Shown one piece after another: positions 46,701-56,899 of a DNA stretch of 64,000 bases (position 1 is the stretch's first letter; each line of letters opens with the position of its first letter). The stretch is from Desmodesmus armatus. Its lineage: Eukaryota; Chlorophyta; Chlorophyceae; Sphaeropleales; Scenedesmaceae. Location of the stretch: the NCBI GenBank assembly GCA_007449985.2, contig VIIQ02000895.1, positions 186,001 through 250,000 on the forward strand, written 5' to 3'. Made by a program: the position numbers and the translations under genes. The notes beneath the pieces were generated by a model. The model worked only from the letters and a program-made list of their open reading frames with translations. It searched no databases and was not told the DNA's origin.

Positions 46701-47202
46701 TTCACCCGTGCTCTGCCCCCTTCCTGCAGAGGCTGTCCGCCGGGACCTCAAGCTCCTCTCCAACCGCACCGCCGTCATCAGCAGCAGCGAGCTTTGCGTT
46801 GCCTGCGGCCGCGCAATCCTGGACCCGCCCCCGAACCCCCTGCACCTCCCCAGCGGCGGTGCCATCCCGCCCTTCTACCTCTTCCCTACAGGCCAGGCCT
46901 TCCACGTCCTGTGTGCTGCATCAGAGGTGGTGCAGTATGGGGGAGAGGTTCGAGCTGGCAGGGTGCGCAAGCTGCTGCAGCGGCTGGCGAAAGCGGAGCC
47001 GCAGAGTGCTGGGAAGGGTGCTGCTGCTGTGAATGGCAGCAGCAGCAGTAGTGAGGATGCAGTGGGGGTGTTGGCAGCGCGGCTTGAGGAGGAGGTGGGG
47101 TGTGAGGACCCTTGGAATGGGGAGCTACTGGCGGGGATGATCGACTTGCCGTTTGTACAGCAGGAGAAGGATGCAGATGAGATCTTGAGCTGGAGGATCT
47201 AA
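37749..47202 (+). CDS. VPS18: VPS18, HOPS/CORVET core subunit, frame broken once
   Basis: Nineteen exons: 37749-37927, 38044-38153, 38404-38710, 39078-39188, 39439-39558, 39944-40021, 40261-40453, 41022-41145, 41393-41520, 42400-42505, 42782-42897, 43302-43444, 43829-43990, 44395-44507, 44678-44810, 45151-45297, 45558-45861, 46160-46312, 46730-47202 (TAA); ~1066 codons. The N-terminal half reads as the Pep3/Vps18 beta-propeller (VRGLYLDPSGTHSIV, ACSEYHYLLLYADKLVGIN). The middle is helical clathrin-repeat-like (DMWRTYLDYQ; LDPRQLLPALVRFGEP; FDPKYALRLAKERNR). The end has LLKIEDILPFFPDFVTIDNFK, a family signature, then a RING-like end. VPS18 tethers endosomes and vacuoles. Exon 17 meets TGA at 45851-45853; one extra T in the run at 45847-45850 would restore frame and the exon-18 phase. 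Exon 6 is the least certain. Several exon ends are duplicated in introns. Confidence 0.85.
40563..40599. repeat. Degenerate G-rich telomere-like stretch in VPS18 intron 7
   Basis: A run of TTTGGG, TTGGGG, TTTTGAG and GGTTAGGG units resembling plant/algal telomere repeats but too short and irregular to be a real telomeric array. Confidence 0.35.
40735..40777 (+). repeat. Duplicated 5' end of VPS18 exon 8
   Basis: Matches 41015-41057 at an offset of 280 with a few substitutions. It includes the acceptor GCAG and the first ~12 codons of exon 8 but then diverges with no usable continuation. It is a decayed partial exon in the upstream intron. Confidence 0.85.
41345..41389. repeat. Short tandem repeats (GATGT)n and (GCTGT)n
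   Basis: Two adjacent 5-nt repeat runs immediately upstream of the acceptor of VPS18 exon 9. Confidence 0.85.
41467..42064 (+). repeat. Duplicated 3' end of VPS18 exon 9 (three pieces)
   Basis: 41467-41524 (3' end of exon 9 with its donor) recurs at 42007-42064, offset exactly 540, with two mismatches in the exon part. A shorter copy lies at 41559-41580. Each is followed by the related string GGGACTTGCAGTGCAGGG. The copies keep the GT donor but lack an in-phase acceptor. Confidence 0.92.
43401..43590 (+). repeat. Duplicated 3' end of VPS18 exon 12
   Basis: 43401-43446 recurs at 43545-43590 (offset 144), both reading into YLQH(V/A)EQLR and the GT donor. A shorter remnant (GCAGCTGAGGTGG) lies near 43703. 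Confidence 0.88.
43950..44121 (+). repeat. Duplicated 3' end of VPS18 exon 13
   Basis: 43950-43999 recurs at 44072-44121 (offset 122), both covering LLEYL(M/L)(R/C)NPDGAKR plus the donor GTGGGTTTG. A 17-nt G run separates them. Confidence 0.92.
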
Positions 47203-48672
47203 CTGCAACAGCTACCAGCTGGCAGCACGGCGTTGATTGAAACATGGGTCTGTAAAGGTGGGCCCCGCTTGACAACAATCCTCGCCACCGGTTGGCCACC
47301 GTGGTCTCCATCTCTGGCTAGCTGGCAGCGCTGTTTGTCCAGCAGGTGCAGCATCTTGGAGGGTGTAGTTGTCCCTGTAAACGCACAGTAGAATGCAGAG
47401 CCCCTGCTGCTGCATGTTGGATCTGTTGCGATCGGCCGTCTGGGATCGTCCTGTTTGCCTGCGCTTGCACTGGTCTGGTTGCATGTGCCAAAGGCGGGAG
47501 CAGGAGGGTTCAGGCATCAAGCCATTGTCATCCATGCTGTGGTGCTTGCTGGCTGAGCTTTGCAGCGGTGATGTCGCATCCTATGCCACCTGTTGTGCTT
47601 GTGTGAGTTATGCTTGATTGGTCCAGCTGTCGGCAGACCGCGTTGTGGTGCTGTATCGGATGTCCCGCCTGTGCTGGTCACAGTGCTATCCGTGTGTTGT
47701 GTGCAGTGTAGAGTGAGTGGATGAGGCACTGCCAGGCTGTCACAGTGCAGTGCTTCATCCTCACTGGTATGCTCCAGACATGCGTTTGAAACGGCAAGGC
47801 TCAAGCCCTTTGCTGGGGCGCAACCCAGAATGTGAGCTGTCGCTGGTTGTGTGGTTGTTGTGTCCCGAGGCTGTGCACAGGCTGTGGCAGGCTGAGTTGC
47901 TCTGGCACTTGGCCGCACGTGACCCTGCAGCTTTTGTACAACCTAGTACGTTGTTGCGGCCTCAGTGATTGTGATGGGGTTGCTTATCAACCTTGAGCCA
48001 GTTTGGGAGCCACCTGTTCACCTGCCCTTGCTGGTTCTGATGCTCATGCGTCATGAGATACACTTGTGTTACAACCTGTGGTGTGGTGTCTGGCCTAGTG
48101 TATTGTCACAATCACTCAACGGAAGAGTGCTTCGTGTGCAAGCAGACAGGCTGCCAGCAGGGTGTTCTAGGCTGTGGTGGCAATACCGTATAAAATAATG
48201 ACTTTGTTCCAACAGCCGTTGTGACCACATTGTGCGCATGCACACCCCTGAGCCTATTGTGTAGCCACAGCGCGTGCAGTGAGCCTGCCACTGAGAAACA
48301 TGCACATCTGCACTGTCGCACATTGACTGACGTGGCTAGCCCATGCCAGTTGTCAGCAATAAGTGTTTTACCAATCAAACAACCACCCAATTGCAACCAG
48401 TGCAGCCAGGGTCCACAGCATCCGCTGTTGACGCAAGCATTATCGCTTCGCTCATTCCTGCTGACACCAGCTATGAAACACAACTCAGCCCGTGCAGGCA
48501 GCAACTGTGTTTGCTAGCTGCAGCACTGCACACCACAACCACCCTTCTGTCAATCTTGCTGCTGCACCAGTGCATGCAGCAATCCAGTGTTGCAGAGGAC
48601 AGCCCAGAAAGGTGCAATTTGATGACAATTATTGCAGTCACAATACAGTACACAGCTCCAACCTGCGACTGT
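47203..48672. other. Convergent intergenic region
   Basis: Lies between VPS18 (+) and LRR copy 1 (-). From about 48360 it is part of the tandem duplication shared with LRR copy 2. No gene seen in 47203-48360. Confidence 0.5.
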
Positions 48673-50507
48673 CTATGCGTCTGGCAGGTCTTGCAGCTGC
48701 TGCACTGCATGTGGCACTTGCTGCCAGACGGGCTTGTCCTCGGGAGCCTGCGCAGAGCAGCAGCAATATAGCAGCAACAGTGTCAGCAGCCAAACAGGCA
48801 AAAAAAGAGATGGATGTATAATAGGCGTCCTGCACACTGCGCAAAGAAAGGCTGTCTAGATTTCCGTGCAAGCATGTGGTCGACAGGTCCCTGACAACAG
48901 CACCCAAGTCCCACCCAACAACCCTGAACCGCCCTCACAACAAGCCTCAGCTCACAAATATAGAAAGCCTGCCCCCAACCTACTTGTGCAATCAGGTCAA
49001 AGGTATCTGCGGAACCCTCGTAAGTGAATCTTGTCAGGTGCTGCAGCTGTGTTGACTGCAATAAGTGTTCCCGCACTAGACCTGGGCAGCCCAGAACCAG
49101 TTCCCTCAGCCCTGTCAGCTGACACACTGCCTGCCACCCATTGGCTGTGAAATTACGACTAGCAATGCGCAGGGTGTGCAGCCCGCTCAGCCCCTGTAAG
49201 GGGCCCAGCCGCTCTGCGTTCAGCCCCCGCAGGCCTTTCACGTCCAACGACTGCAGGTTGGGGCAGCAGCTGACAATCCGGCTGCCTTCGGGGACAATGG
49301 TCATGTCACCGTTGGGCTCTAGAAGATAGGCCATGATCAGGGACTGCAGGTGCCGCAGCTGCCTGCCAGCGGGGAATATGTGTGCCCACACACCTTCTGG
49401 CACTCTGCACTCACTGACGCCGAGGTGCTGCAGCTTGCTGCTGGCTGTCAGGGCTGAGTAGGCTGCGGCAGGAGGGATACCCTCCTCACCATCCCACAAA
49501 TAATCCAGGTGCAGGTGAGTCAGCTCCTGCAGTGGCTGAATGCAGGACAGCAACTGCGCCACCCCTACTGGACCATAAGACATGGTGTAAGTAAGGTTCA
49601 GTTCTAGGTGCTGCAGCTGGGTCTTGCCGGCTAGGGCATCTGGCTCGATCTGTACACCCCCTAACAACACCAGGCACTTCAGGTGTGTGCTGCGCAGCAG
49701 CCTGGCAGTGATCCTGGGCCTATTGCCATCAACCTGCAGGTCATCAAGCCGCAGCTCAACCAGGCGGGTCAAGGCCTGCAGGGGCTGCAGAGCAGCTGCC
49801 TGCCCTTCTGCCTCCCCCCGCCCTTCCTCATCCCCACTGTCACTGTCACTGTCAGGGCCCAGGAGGTCCATGCTAGCCAGCTCAAGGTAGGTGAGCTGCT
49901 GCAGCCGAGCCAACATACCGGCTGGAAACTCCACCGGGCAGCTGGTCTTGTAGAAGATGCGGCTGATGCTGAGGTGCTGCAGCCCAGTAGGCAGCACTGA
50001 GAGTGCTGCTAGCCCTCCACTGCTAGGGCCATCCAGCAGATCGCAGTTTGTGAGCCGCAGCTGTGTGAGGGCTGCTACCCTAGCAGCATCCCCCAGCACA
50101 CCCTGAAAGATTGGGGCTGGCTCCGGCAACCATGGGTTTGCCGCCCACTCCATCCCAGTGCCAGGCAGCAGCTGCAGGTCAAACCACTCAAGCTGCAAGC
50201 TTTTCAGCTGCAGCTCAGGCGGGAGCTGGCGGAGACCAAATCTAAGCTGCTCTGTACCTTAGAGGTTGATGCTGGACACATGCTGCCCGTGGTTCCTGAG
50301 GAACAGCATCACGCTGTCTGCCTTCTGCTGCTGGGGCAAGTCTGCTGTAATGCTGTGCAGCACCGCCGCAGCTGCCTGGCGCAGCCTGCTGTGAGCCCTG
50401 GCGGCACTGAACAGGCTGCGCTGGTCGCTGTCTGCACAGTACTGCAGCACTGCCAGCAGGCAGGGGTCTGGCAGTGCCAGCAGCAGGGATGACTCTTGGT
50501 GTGGCAT
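48673..50507 (-). pseudogene. F-box-like/LRR gene copy 1, premature stop
   Basis: Exons on the minus strand: 50507-48984 and 48747-48673 (TAG); 532 codons if read through. The N-terminus (ALPDPCLLAVLQYCADSDQR, then LFSAARAHSRLRQAA) is F-box-like. The rest is leucine-rich: GLQHLSISRIF, LQQLTYLELASMDL, LTRLVELRLDDLQV, LQHLELNLTYT, LTHLHLDYLWD, LQSLDVKGLRGLN. The terminal exon encodes APEDKPVWQQVPHAVQQLQD, as in copy 2. A TAA at 50259-50261 (codon 83) replaces the AAA Lys codon found at this place in copies 2 and 3, so full-length product is not expected. The rest of the frame is intact, which suggests a recent or erroneous stop. The original role would be SCF-type substrate recognition, inferred only from architecture. 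A downstream Met at 50198 could start a truncated LRR protein. Confidence 0.82.
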
Positions 50508-50773
50508 CCTGGGGAGGCAGCAACATACATGAGCAGGCGCATGGACCTTCTGAGTGGTGCAGACTGTTGAAAAGCGTACACAGTGGAGCTTTTACCGTAC
50601 AGCTGATTCCGAATGTGCTCAAAAGGCCAAATGCATGACTGACACTGACAGTAACAGGCTGTAGCTTCAGTTACCTGCAGCACTCTGCGTTTATTGAAGA
50701 ACAACTGGGCAGGAGAATAGCGTCTGACGCTGCACTGTTGCGTTGGGGTGCACCTGGGGGTGCTTGCAGAGCA

Positions 50774-50795
50774 GATGATCGATCGCCACGGTGGA
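50774..50795 (-). promoter_or_regulatory. Conserved element in 5' UTR exon of LRR copy 1
   Basis: Reads CCACCGTGGCGATCGATCAT on the minus strand and is conserved in the other two LRR copies. It lies in a probable noncoding first exon ending at a donor at 50675 (GTAACT), spliced to the CCCCAG just before the ATG. Confidence 0.55.
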
Positions 50796-51535
50796 AATGT
50801 CTGGGCCTGCCTGAGAAAGCAATGATACATTGAAGTGGCCTTTGGGTACTCTGCTCGTCACATTGAACACCCTGCATCGTCAATCCTTCTTTACTGCGGA
50901 AGCTAGGGTGTATTTGGAAGGGGTGACAGCTCTGCCTTGCTAGCTCAATATGCAGACAGGAAGCCTAGGCGAGCAGAGATGCCTGTTCCCTGGTTAGCCG
51001 ACCATCAGAAACATATCCAATACTCAGCAATTTTTCACCCAACAAATATTTTCCAAACACAACCACACAACTTCAGGCAGTGCAGCCAGGGTCCACAGCA
51101 TCACCATTGACGCAGCAGCATACGCAGCAGTTCACTCATTCCTGCTTACACCAGCTACAAACAACACCTTAGCACATGCAGGCAGCAACCGCGTTGGCAC
51201 ACTATTTATTCCCTCCTCTCCTCCCTGGTGCTGCTGCACCAATGCACACAGCTGCACCAATGCGCACAGCAGTTCAGTTTTGCACGGGACCCACTCACAA
51301 TAAAGTACACAACTCTTCCCTGCGACTGTCTATACATATGCACCCTTCAGCATTATGTTTCCAGGGCAACAACAATCATCATAACAGCCCTACTATGGCT
51401 CAAGTGACCAAACCCAACAGTCACTGTGAGCCAGAGGGGTGCACGTGTCTGGCTGCCGCACTGTTGGCCGTCAATTATTGACACTGCAACCACCTGCTAT
51501 GCACATTCCAAAACAATGTGAACATAGCGGACAAG

Positions 51536-51659
51536 CTGCTGCACTGCATGTGGCACTTGGCGCCTGCAGTTGAAGTCAGCCCGTCACTCTGCCAGTGCTG
51601 CATCGTCCTGCTGTACCTCTGGCAGGTTGTGCAGCTGCTGCACTGCGTGTGGCACTTGC
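51536..51659 (-). repeat. Partial duplication of LRR copy 2 terminal-exon sequence
   Basis: 51536-51562 resembles 51633-51659 (GCTGCTGCACTGC then GTGGCACTTG). The first piece lies just beyond the stop of the terminal exon. Confidence 0.6.
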
Positions 51660-53444
51660 TGCCACACGGGCTCGTCTACAGGAGCCTGCGCAGAGCAGCA
51701 GTACAGCAGCAGCAGTATATCAGCAGCAGTGTCAGCAGCACAACAGTCAAACAAGAGATGCTTTGTGAAGTTGGCGTTTGTGCAAGTTGCACAAATACAG
51801 GCTGTTAGGAAGTCTGTGCAAGCATGTGGTCAACAACTCCCTAGCAACAGCACCCAAGTCACTCCCGCCCACCCACCCTGACCCGCCTCCGTGATAACCT
51901 CAGCTCATGATGGTAGGAAGCCCATCCCCAACCTACTTGAGCAATCAGGTTGAAGTTTTCCAAGGAACCTCTGTAAACAAATTTTGTCAGATGCTGCAGC
52001 TGCGTTGACTGCAACAGCTGCTCCCGTGTTACATCTGAATAACACATGTGCAGTTCCCTCAGCCCTGTCAGCTGACACACTGCCTGCCACCCATCGGCTG
52101 TGAGGTAACGACCAGCAATGCTCAGGGCATGCAGTCCGCTCAGCCCCTGCAGTGGGGCCAGTCGCTCTGCGTTCAACCCCTGCAGGCCGCTCAGATCCAA
52201 TGACTGCAGGCTGGGGCAGCAGCTGACAAGGCGGCTGCCTTCAGGGGCAATGGTCGTGTCACCGTTTGGCTCTCGAACATAGGCCATGTTCAGGGACTGC
52301 AGGTGCTGCAACCTCCTGTCTGCAGGGAACATGTGCGCCCCCACACCTTCTGGCAGTCTGCACTCACTGACGTCAAGGTGCTGCAGCTTGCTTGCTGTCA
52401 GAGCTGAGTAGGCTGCGGCAGGAGGGCTACCTTCCCCGACAGCCCATACATAGCCAAGGCGCAGGTGTGTCAGCTCCTGCAGCGGCTGTATGCAGGACAG
52501 CAGCTGCGCTATCTCTGCACCACTGGGTGTGGTGTAAGTAAGGTTTAGGTCTAGATGCTGCAGCTGTGTCTTGCCAGCCAGGGCATCTGGCTCGACGTAT
52601 ACACCCCTGACGACACCACACACTTCAGGTGCGTGCTGGACAGCAGCCTGGCAGTGATCCTGGGCCTATTGCCATCAACCTGCAGGTCATGAAGCCGCAG
52701 CTCCACCAGGCGGGTCAAGGCCTGCAGGGGCTGCAGAGCAGCTGCCTGCCCTTCTGCCTCCCCCCGCCCTTCCTCATCCCCACTGTCACTGTCACCGTCA
52801 CTGTCAGGGCCCCAGAGCTCCATGCCAGCCAGCTCAAGGTACGTGAGCTGCTGCAGCCGGGGCAATATGTCGGTTGGAAGATGCGCCCAGCAGCCGGTCT
52901 TTTGGTACATGCGGCTAATACTGAGGTGCTGCAGCCCAGTAGGCAGCACTGTCAGTGCTGCCAGCCCGACACTACTAGGGCAATCCAGCAAGCCGCAGTC
53001 TGAGAGCCGCAGCTGCGTGAGGGCTGCTACTCTGGCAGCATCCCCCAGCATACCCTGGTAGATTGGGGCTGGCTCCGGCTCCCACTCCATCCCAGTGCCA
53101 GGCAGCAGCTGCAGGTCAAACCACTGGAGCTGCAAGCTTTTCAGCTGCAGCTCAGGCGGGAGCTGGCGAAGAGCGACTCTAAGCTGCGCAGTCCCTTTGA
53201 GGTTGATGCTGCATACATGCTGCCCATGGTTCCTGAGGTACAGCTTGATGCTGTCCGCCTCCTGCTGCTGGGGCAAGTCTGCTGTGATGCTGTGCAGTGC
53301 CGTCGCAGCTGCCTGGCGCAGCCTGCTGTGAGCCCTGGCGGCACTGAACAGGCTGCGCTGGTCGCTGTCTGCACAGTACTGCAGCACTGCCAGCAGGCAG
53401 GGGTCTGGCAGCGCCAGCAGCAGGGAGGACTCTTGGCGTGGCAT
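51584..53444 (-). pseudogene. F-box-like/LRR gene copy 2, frameshifted
   Basis: Exons on the minus strand: 53444-51937 and 51685-51584 (TGA). The N-terminus is MPRQESSLLLALPDPCLLAV with the same F-box-like segment, followed by LRRs as in copy 1 and a terminal exon APVDEPVWQQVPHAVQQLHN ending QQDDAALAE. The main exon is 1508 nt, one base short of a multiple of three. Compared with copy 1, the C run at 52604-52607 (G run in the gene) has four bases instead of five, and the frame changes from HLKCVV to EPDALAGKTQ at that point. With that base the two halves join perfectly and stay in phase with the terminal exon. So this is a single-base frameshift, real or from assembly. The start MPRQ is chosen over an upstream in-frame Met because all three copies align from here after an intron acceptor. 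Confidence 0.82.
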
Positions 53445-54686
53445 CCTGGGGAGGCGGGAACACACGTGTGGAGGCGCATGGACCGTCTGAGTGGTGCATA
53501 CTGTTAAACTCTACCGTATTGCGCATGCCGAACAGTGCTCAGTAGGGCAAATCCTTGATTGATGACAGTGACAACAGTAACAAGCTGTAGCTCAGTTACC
53601 TGCTGCAGCAGTCGATGTATTGAGAAGTGAAAGGTGTTGAACGAATGTTGTGACGCTGTCAATGTTCCGTTGGGGTGTGCTGAGCACTGCTTGGGGGTGT
53701 TTCGATATTGGATGATCGAGATCGCCACGGTGGATGTCTCCGGGCTTGCCTGAGGTGTCAGGGGAACATCTTGACTGGCTTGTTGGTACCCTGATTGTCA
53801 CATAGGACGCCCTGTATCGCCAGGGGTAGTAAGGGCATATGTGTTGTTTATAAATATTCAATGGGCAACCTAGGTTTTGTTTTGAACAGGCGTGAGATTG
53901 ACAGCTCGGCCTTAATAGCTCACTATGCAGGCCAGGAAGTCTAGGCTAGCGGAGGATGCATCTTGCCTTTGCTTGGCTAGCGTGTAGAAGCTGGAACGAG
54001 GCACCGCCGGGTGGTGCAGTACAGATCACAGCAGTCATGGACAGGCTGTGCACGGCTGCATCGAACGGAGGGGCAAGGGGCCATGGCCAAGATACTGTGC
54101 CACAGTTTCCTGCTGACGAAGCTGCTAACAAGGTCTATGAAGCATTCATTAACTTCATACACCGACCACTTGGCAGCATAAGTGCTGCAAGCCACCACAC
54201 AATGAGGATACCAGTTCCTTGCTGCTGCTACACGACACATTGGGATGACCCTGCACAGCACAGGCTCCAGTACAGCATCCCTCAGCAAAAGAAACAATAC
54301 CAGACACAGATGATACGCGGGCTGCGTGTTGTTGGTGGCCTGCTGCACGATAACTTGATCCCAAAGAGTCCCAACCACCTCAGGTGGCAGCACACCTGCT
54401 GTGCTGGCAAAGCCTATTGCAAAACTAGTGCTGCTGCTGCATGGGCTGTTGGGACACACCCCGGCCACCGCCAACATGAACAAAATATCTACAAAATGCA
54501 CATTGCAGTGCCACAAGAGTCCACTGCGTGCGCATGCGCAGCACTAGACAAGCCAACTTTCACTTTTACAACCCTTTGATCACATACGATGTGGCCTACG
54601 CGAAGCAGAACTGCTGCAGCCTCATTAGCTGCACATGTCAGCACACATCCACAGCACAGCAGGATAACTCAAGCCATGCGCTGCCG
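53445..54686. other. Upstream flank of LRR copy 2 and gene-poor sequence
   Basis: 53445-53985 is the duplicated 5' flank of LRR copy 2 with its 5' UTR exon. 53985-54686 holds an intronless open frame on the plus strand (54037-54579, about 180 codons from its likely Met) that starts at the edge of the duplication. Its first residues (DEAANKVYEAFINFIHRPLG) look protein-like, but later sequence does not, and no family is recognised. Confidence 0.35.
53711..53734 (-). promoter_or_regulatory. Conserved element in 5' UTR exon of LRR copy 2
   Basis: Reads CCACCGTGGCGATCTCGATC on the minus strand, matching the elements upstream of copies 1 and 3 apart from a two-base insertion. Confidence 0.5.
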
Positions 54687-55813
54687 TCACGCATCAACTG
54701 CAGCTGCAGCCTCACCAGGTTGACCCTGTCCCACTCTGCCTGCAGCTGCTGCAGCCTCAGCCCCAGCCTTCTGCTTATTACCAGCGTGACAACTCCTGCA
54801 GCAGGGTGGCGACCGGCCCTGCACTGGCCTGAACGGCACTGTACACTGCTCTCCACAGCTGCTGCATTTCCCTGAATACAGCTGCTGTCCATTCAGCGTG
54901 TACTGCTCGGTTGCCTCCCAACCAGGGAGAGGCTGCCCCCCTGCTGCGCCAGTACGGCCTGCACCGCGGCCCCCGCCCCTGCCACCCCTACGGCCGCCTC
55001 TGCTGTTGCGGCCGGCCCTGGCTCCAGCGCCCCCCTGTTCGCGCTGCAGCTCCGCCGTCCTGAACTCCCTCATAATGTGGAGGAACTCCGCCTTCTCTCC
55101 CTCATCTTCAAACTCATCAGAGTCGAGGTTGGGGAAGCTGCATGCAAGAGGGGAGGCAGAGGCATTGGGGTCAGGGGTGTGGTCATTTCGAATTACTCGG
55201 AAGCGGCTGTGTGACACCTGCAGAGGCACTTGATTTGTGCGCCGCGTACGAAAAGTCCTGGAGTTGCTGCGGCCCCACAGGGTACACAAGATCATGAGCT
55301 AGACTCAGGCAGCTGGACAACCATAGCAGGACAGCTGCACTGGCCGGCGCAGCTGCCAAGGCTGCCGTCACACTGTTGTCATGCTAGCACATGAGATCGG
55401 CCACGCCTGCAAGCTGCTGTGGCGTGACCTATGCGGTCCTGCACAGGTGCTTGATGTGGGCTGCTCACCTGAAGCCGTCCCCAAAGTTTGCATAGTTGTA
55501 GGCAGACTCAAAGTCAACGTCTCCCGAGTCATAGTTGGTGAACATGGCGAGGTTCTCATACCCACCGTAGTAATCATCTGCAGAGCACACAGGTACACAA
55601 ACGTGATGAGTGCCATTCAATCGGCAACTGCATGGCTGGGCTGGCCCCCCACACCCAAGCACATGGGGTGCGCTCCTCGCAGCATGGATGGGTTGCAAGC
55701 AATGGTGGCATGATTGCCGTGCAGTTCCAACTGCCACACACACAGGCAAGGCAAGGTTGTATTTCTGTCATCATTTGGGGCAGATACTCACCGATAATGC
55801 CCATGATCGGCAC
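54687..55813 (-). CDS. Zinc-ribbon protein with RGG-rich linker
   Basis: Exons on the minus strand: 55813-55792 (ATG), 55577-55469, 55266-54687; ~236 aa. The N-terminus is acidic and Tyr/Asn-rich (DDYYGGYENLAMFTNYDSGD). The middle has DLDSDEFEDEGEKAEFLHIM-type acidic helix, then a Gly/Arg-rich RGG-like stretch (GRNSRGGRRGGRGGGRGAG). Near the C-terminus lies CSSCGEQCTVPFRPVQGRSP followed by CCRSC, the CxxCG...VPF.P..GR...C..C pattern of a small zinc ribbon also seen in bacterial proteins. RGG plus zinc ribbon suggests RNA binding, an inference. Exon 1 codes only seven residues and could start at 55813 or 55804. An intron within the large exon (55206-55140 area) is possible, because a GCATGCAG acceptor-like site is present, but the frame is open throughout. 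Confidence 0.65.
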
Positions 55814-56899
55814 GCCAGCTCTGCTGCTGACTAGAGTAGGGACTTCAAGTCTGCTGCCGAGTAAGCCAAGCTCTATTCCAAGGATTTGAAATAATCCAAG
55901 AATGTAAAATAAAACTTAACGTGATGCTGAACACCAAAGATCGCGACGACTTGCGATCCAGACTGTGGAGGAACAGCAGATCAGCGGAACAGATCTGGAT
56001 TAGTGGCCAATGTCTTGCAGCAATTTGATCCAGGAGCAAAATTTGCGTCAGACTCGCATCTTGCCAGCGGGTGTGGATTAAGGCCAGCTTCAAGGTTGCT
56101 GGCAGTCCAGAACCCTTGCAGTTCAAACCACACTTGGCAGTTGATAACCGCTGCAGCTCAATTCACGTGGTGTCGCTCACTGTCGGTCAACACACCAGTA
56201 CAGATTGTCTATCACAGTATAACCTCCAGCCTTCATTTTGTGGAGCCTTGCCAGCACTTATATAAGCAGATCATGCTGTTTATGAGCTTACTGAAGTGAC
56301 TTCAAAATCCATCAACCCGTCACCCTGAATGGGATTCACCCCGGAAATAATTCCCTGATCCCTCTTACTGGCGTGCAGGTCACTTTTTCACCCTCCTGTG
56401 TCATTGAGGGCTTATCAGTCATGGCCAATAGCGTGCGCAGACGCCCAGCCTGGCCCACCGCAGGCCCTGCGGGGTGATCCTACCCTGAACATATTGCCGG
56501 ACGTGCTGCCCTGGGACAGTGCAACGTAAAATAGTGTACTAACTTGAAATGGTCTGCAGGTTGTTGGCACTGGCATGCATGCAGCCAGCGCTCTTCCTGG
56601 TTGCAATTCCTGCTGCGTGAAGCAGCCTGCTTCCTGGACCCGCCCATCCTGCAGGAACAGCAGCTGATGTTCTCCAGTAGCTTAAATGCTTGCGGTTGTG
56701 GGACTGCCAGATATGTTTCCAAACGTGATGGGAATGTGTGTTTGGGCAAGTCCATTTGTGTTGGGGCATGTTCTTGTCTGGCTGTATTGCGAGATCAAAC
56801 TTCAACTGCCGGTGACGCGCATGACTCACAGCCCCGGTGAATGTGATCGAGAGGCACGATGTCGCAAAGCAAAAAACCGCATCACAAAGGCGATGAAAA
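55814..56899. promoter_or_regulatory. Divergent intergenic region
   Basis: Lies between the zinc-ribbon gene (-) and the large low-complexity gene (+). Short open frames near 56544-56840 show no supporting features. Promoters of both genes are expected here. Confidence 0.4.

Larger units (their letters stand above)
48360..51003. repeat. Tandem duplication unit 1 (LRR copy 1)
   Basis: Homologous to 51040-53985 along its length: 3' flank (TGCAGCCAGGGTCCACAGCA at 48401 and 51081), terminal exon, main exon, 5' UTR exon, and upstream flank (around 50940-51000 versus 53900-53985). Units are head-to-tail and almost abut. Confidence 0.88.
51040..53985. repeat. Tandem duplication unit 2 (LRR copy 2)
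   Basis: Second unit of the head-to-tail duplication; see the homologous unit at 48360-51003. It carries 3' flank, both exons, the 5' UTR exon and upstream flank of LRR copy 2. Confidence 0.88.

Noticed and set aside
50259..50261. Stop-codon reassignment (TAA as a sense codon)
   Set aside because: Many genes in the window end cleanly at TAA, TAG or TGA at homologous positions. A single internal TAA in one duplicated copy is better explained by mutation or error.
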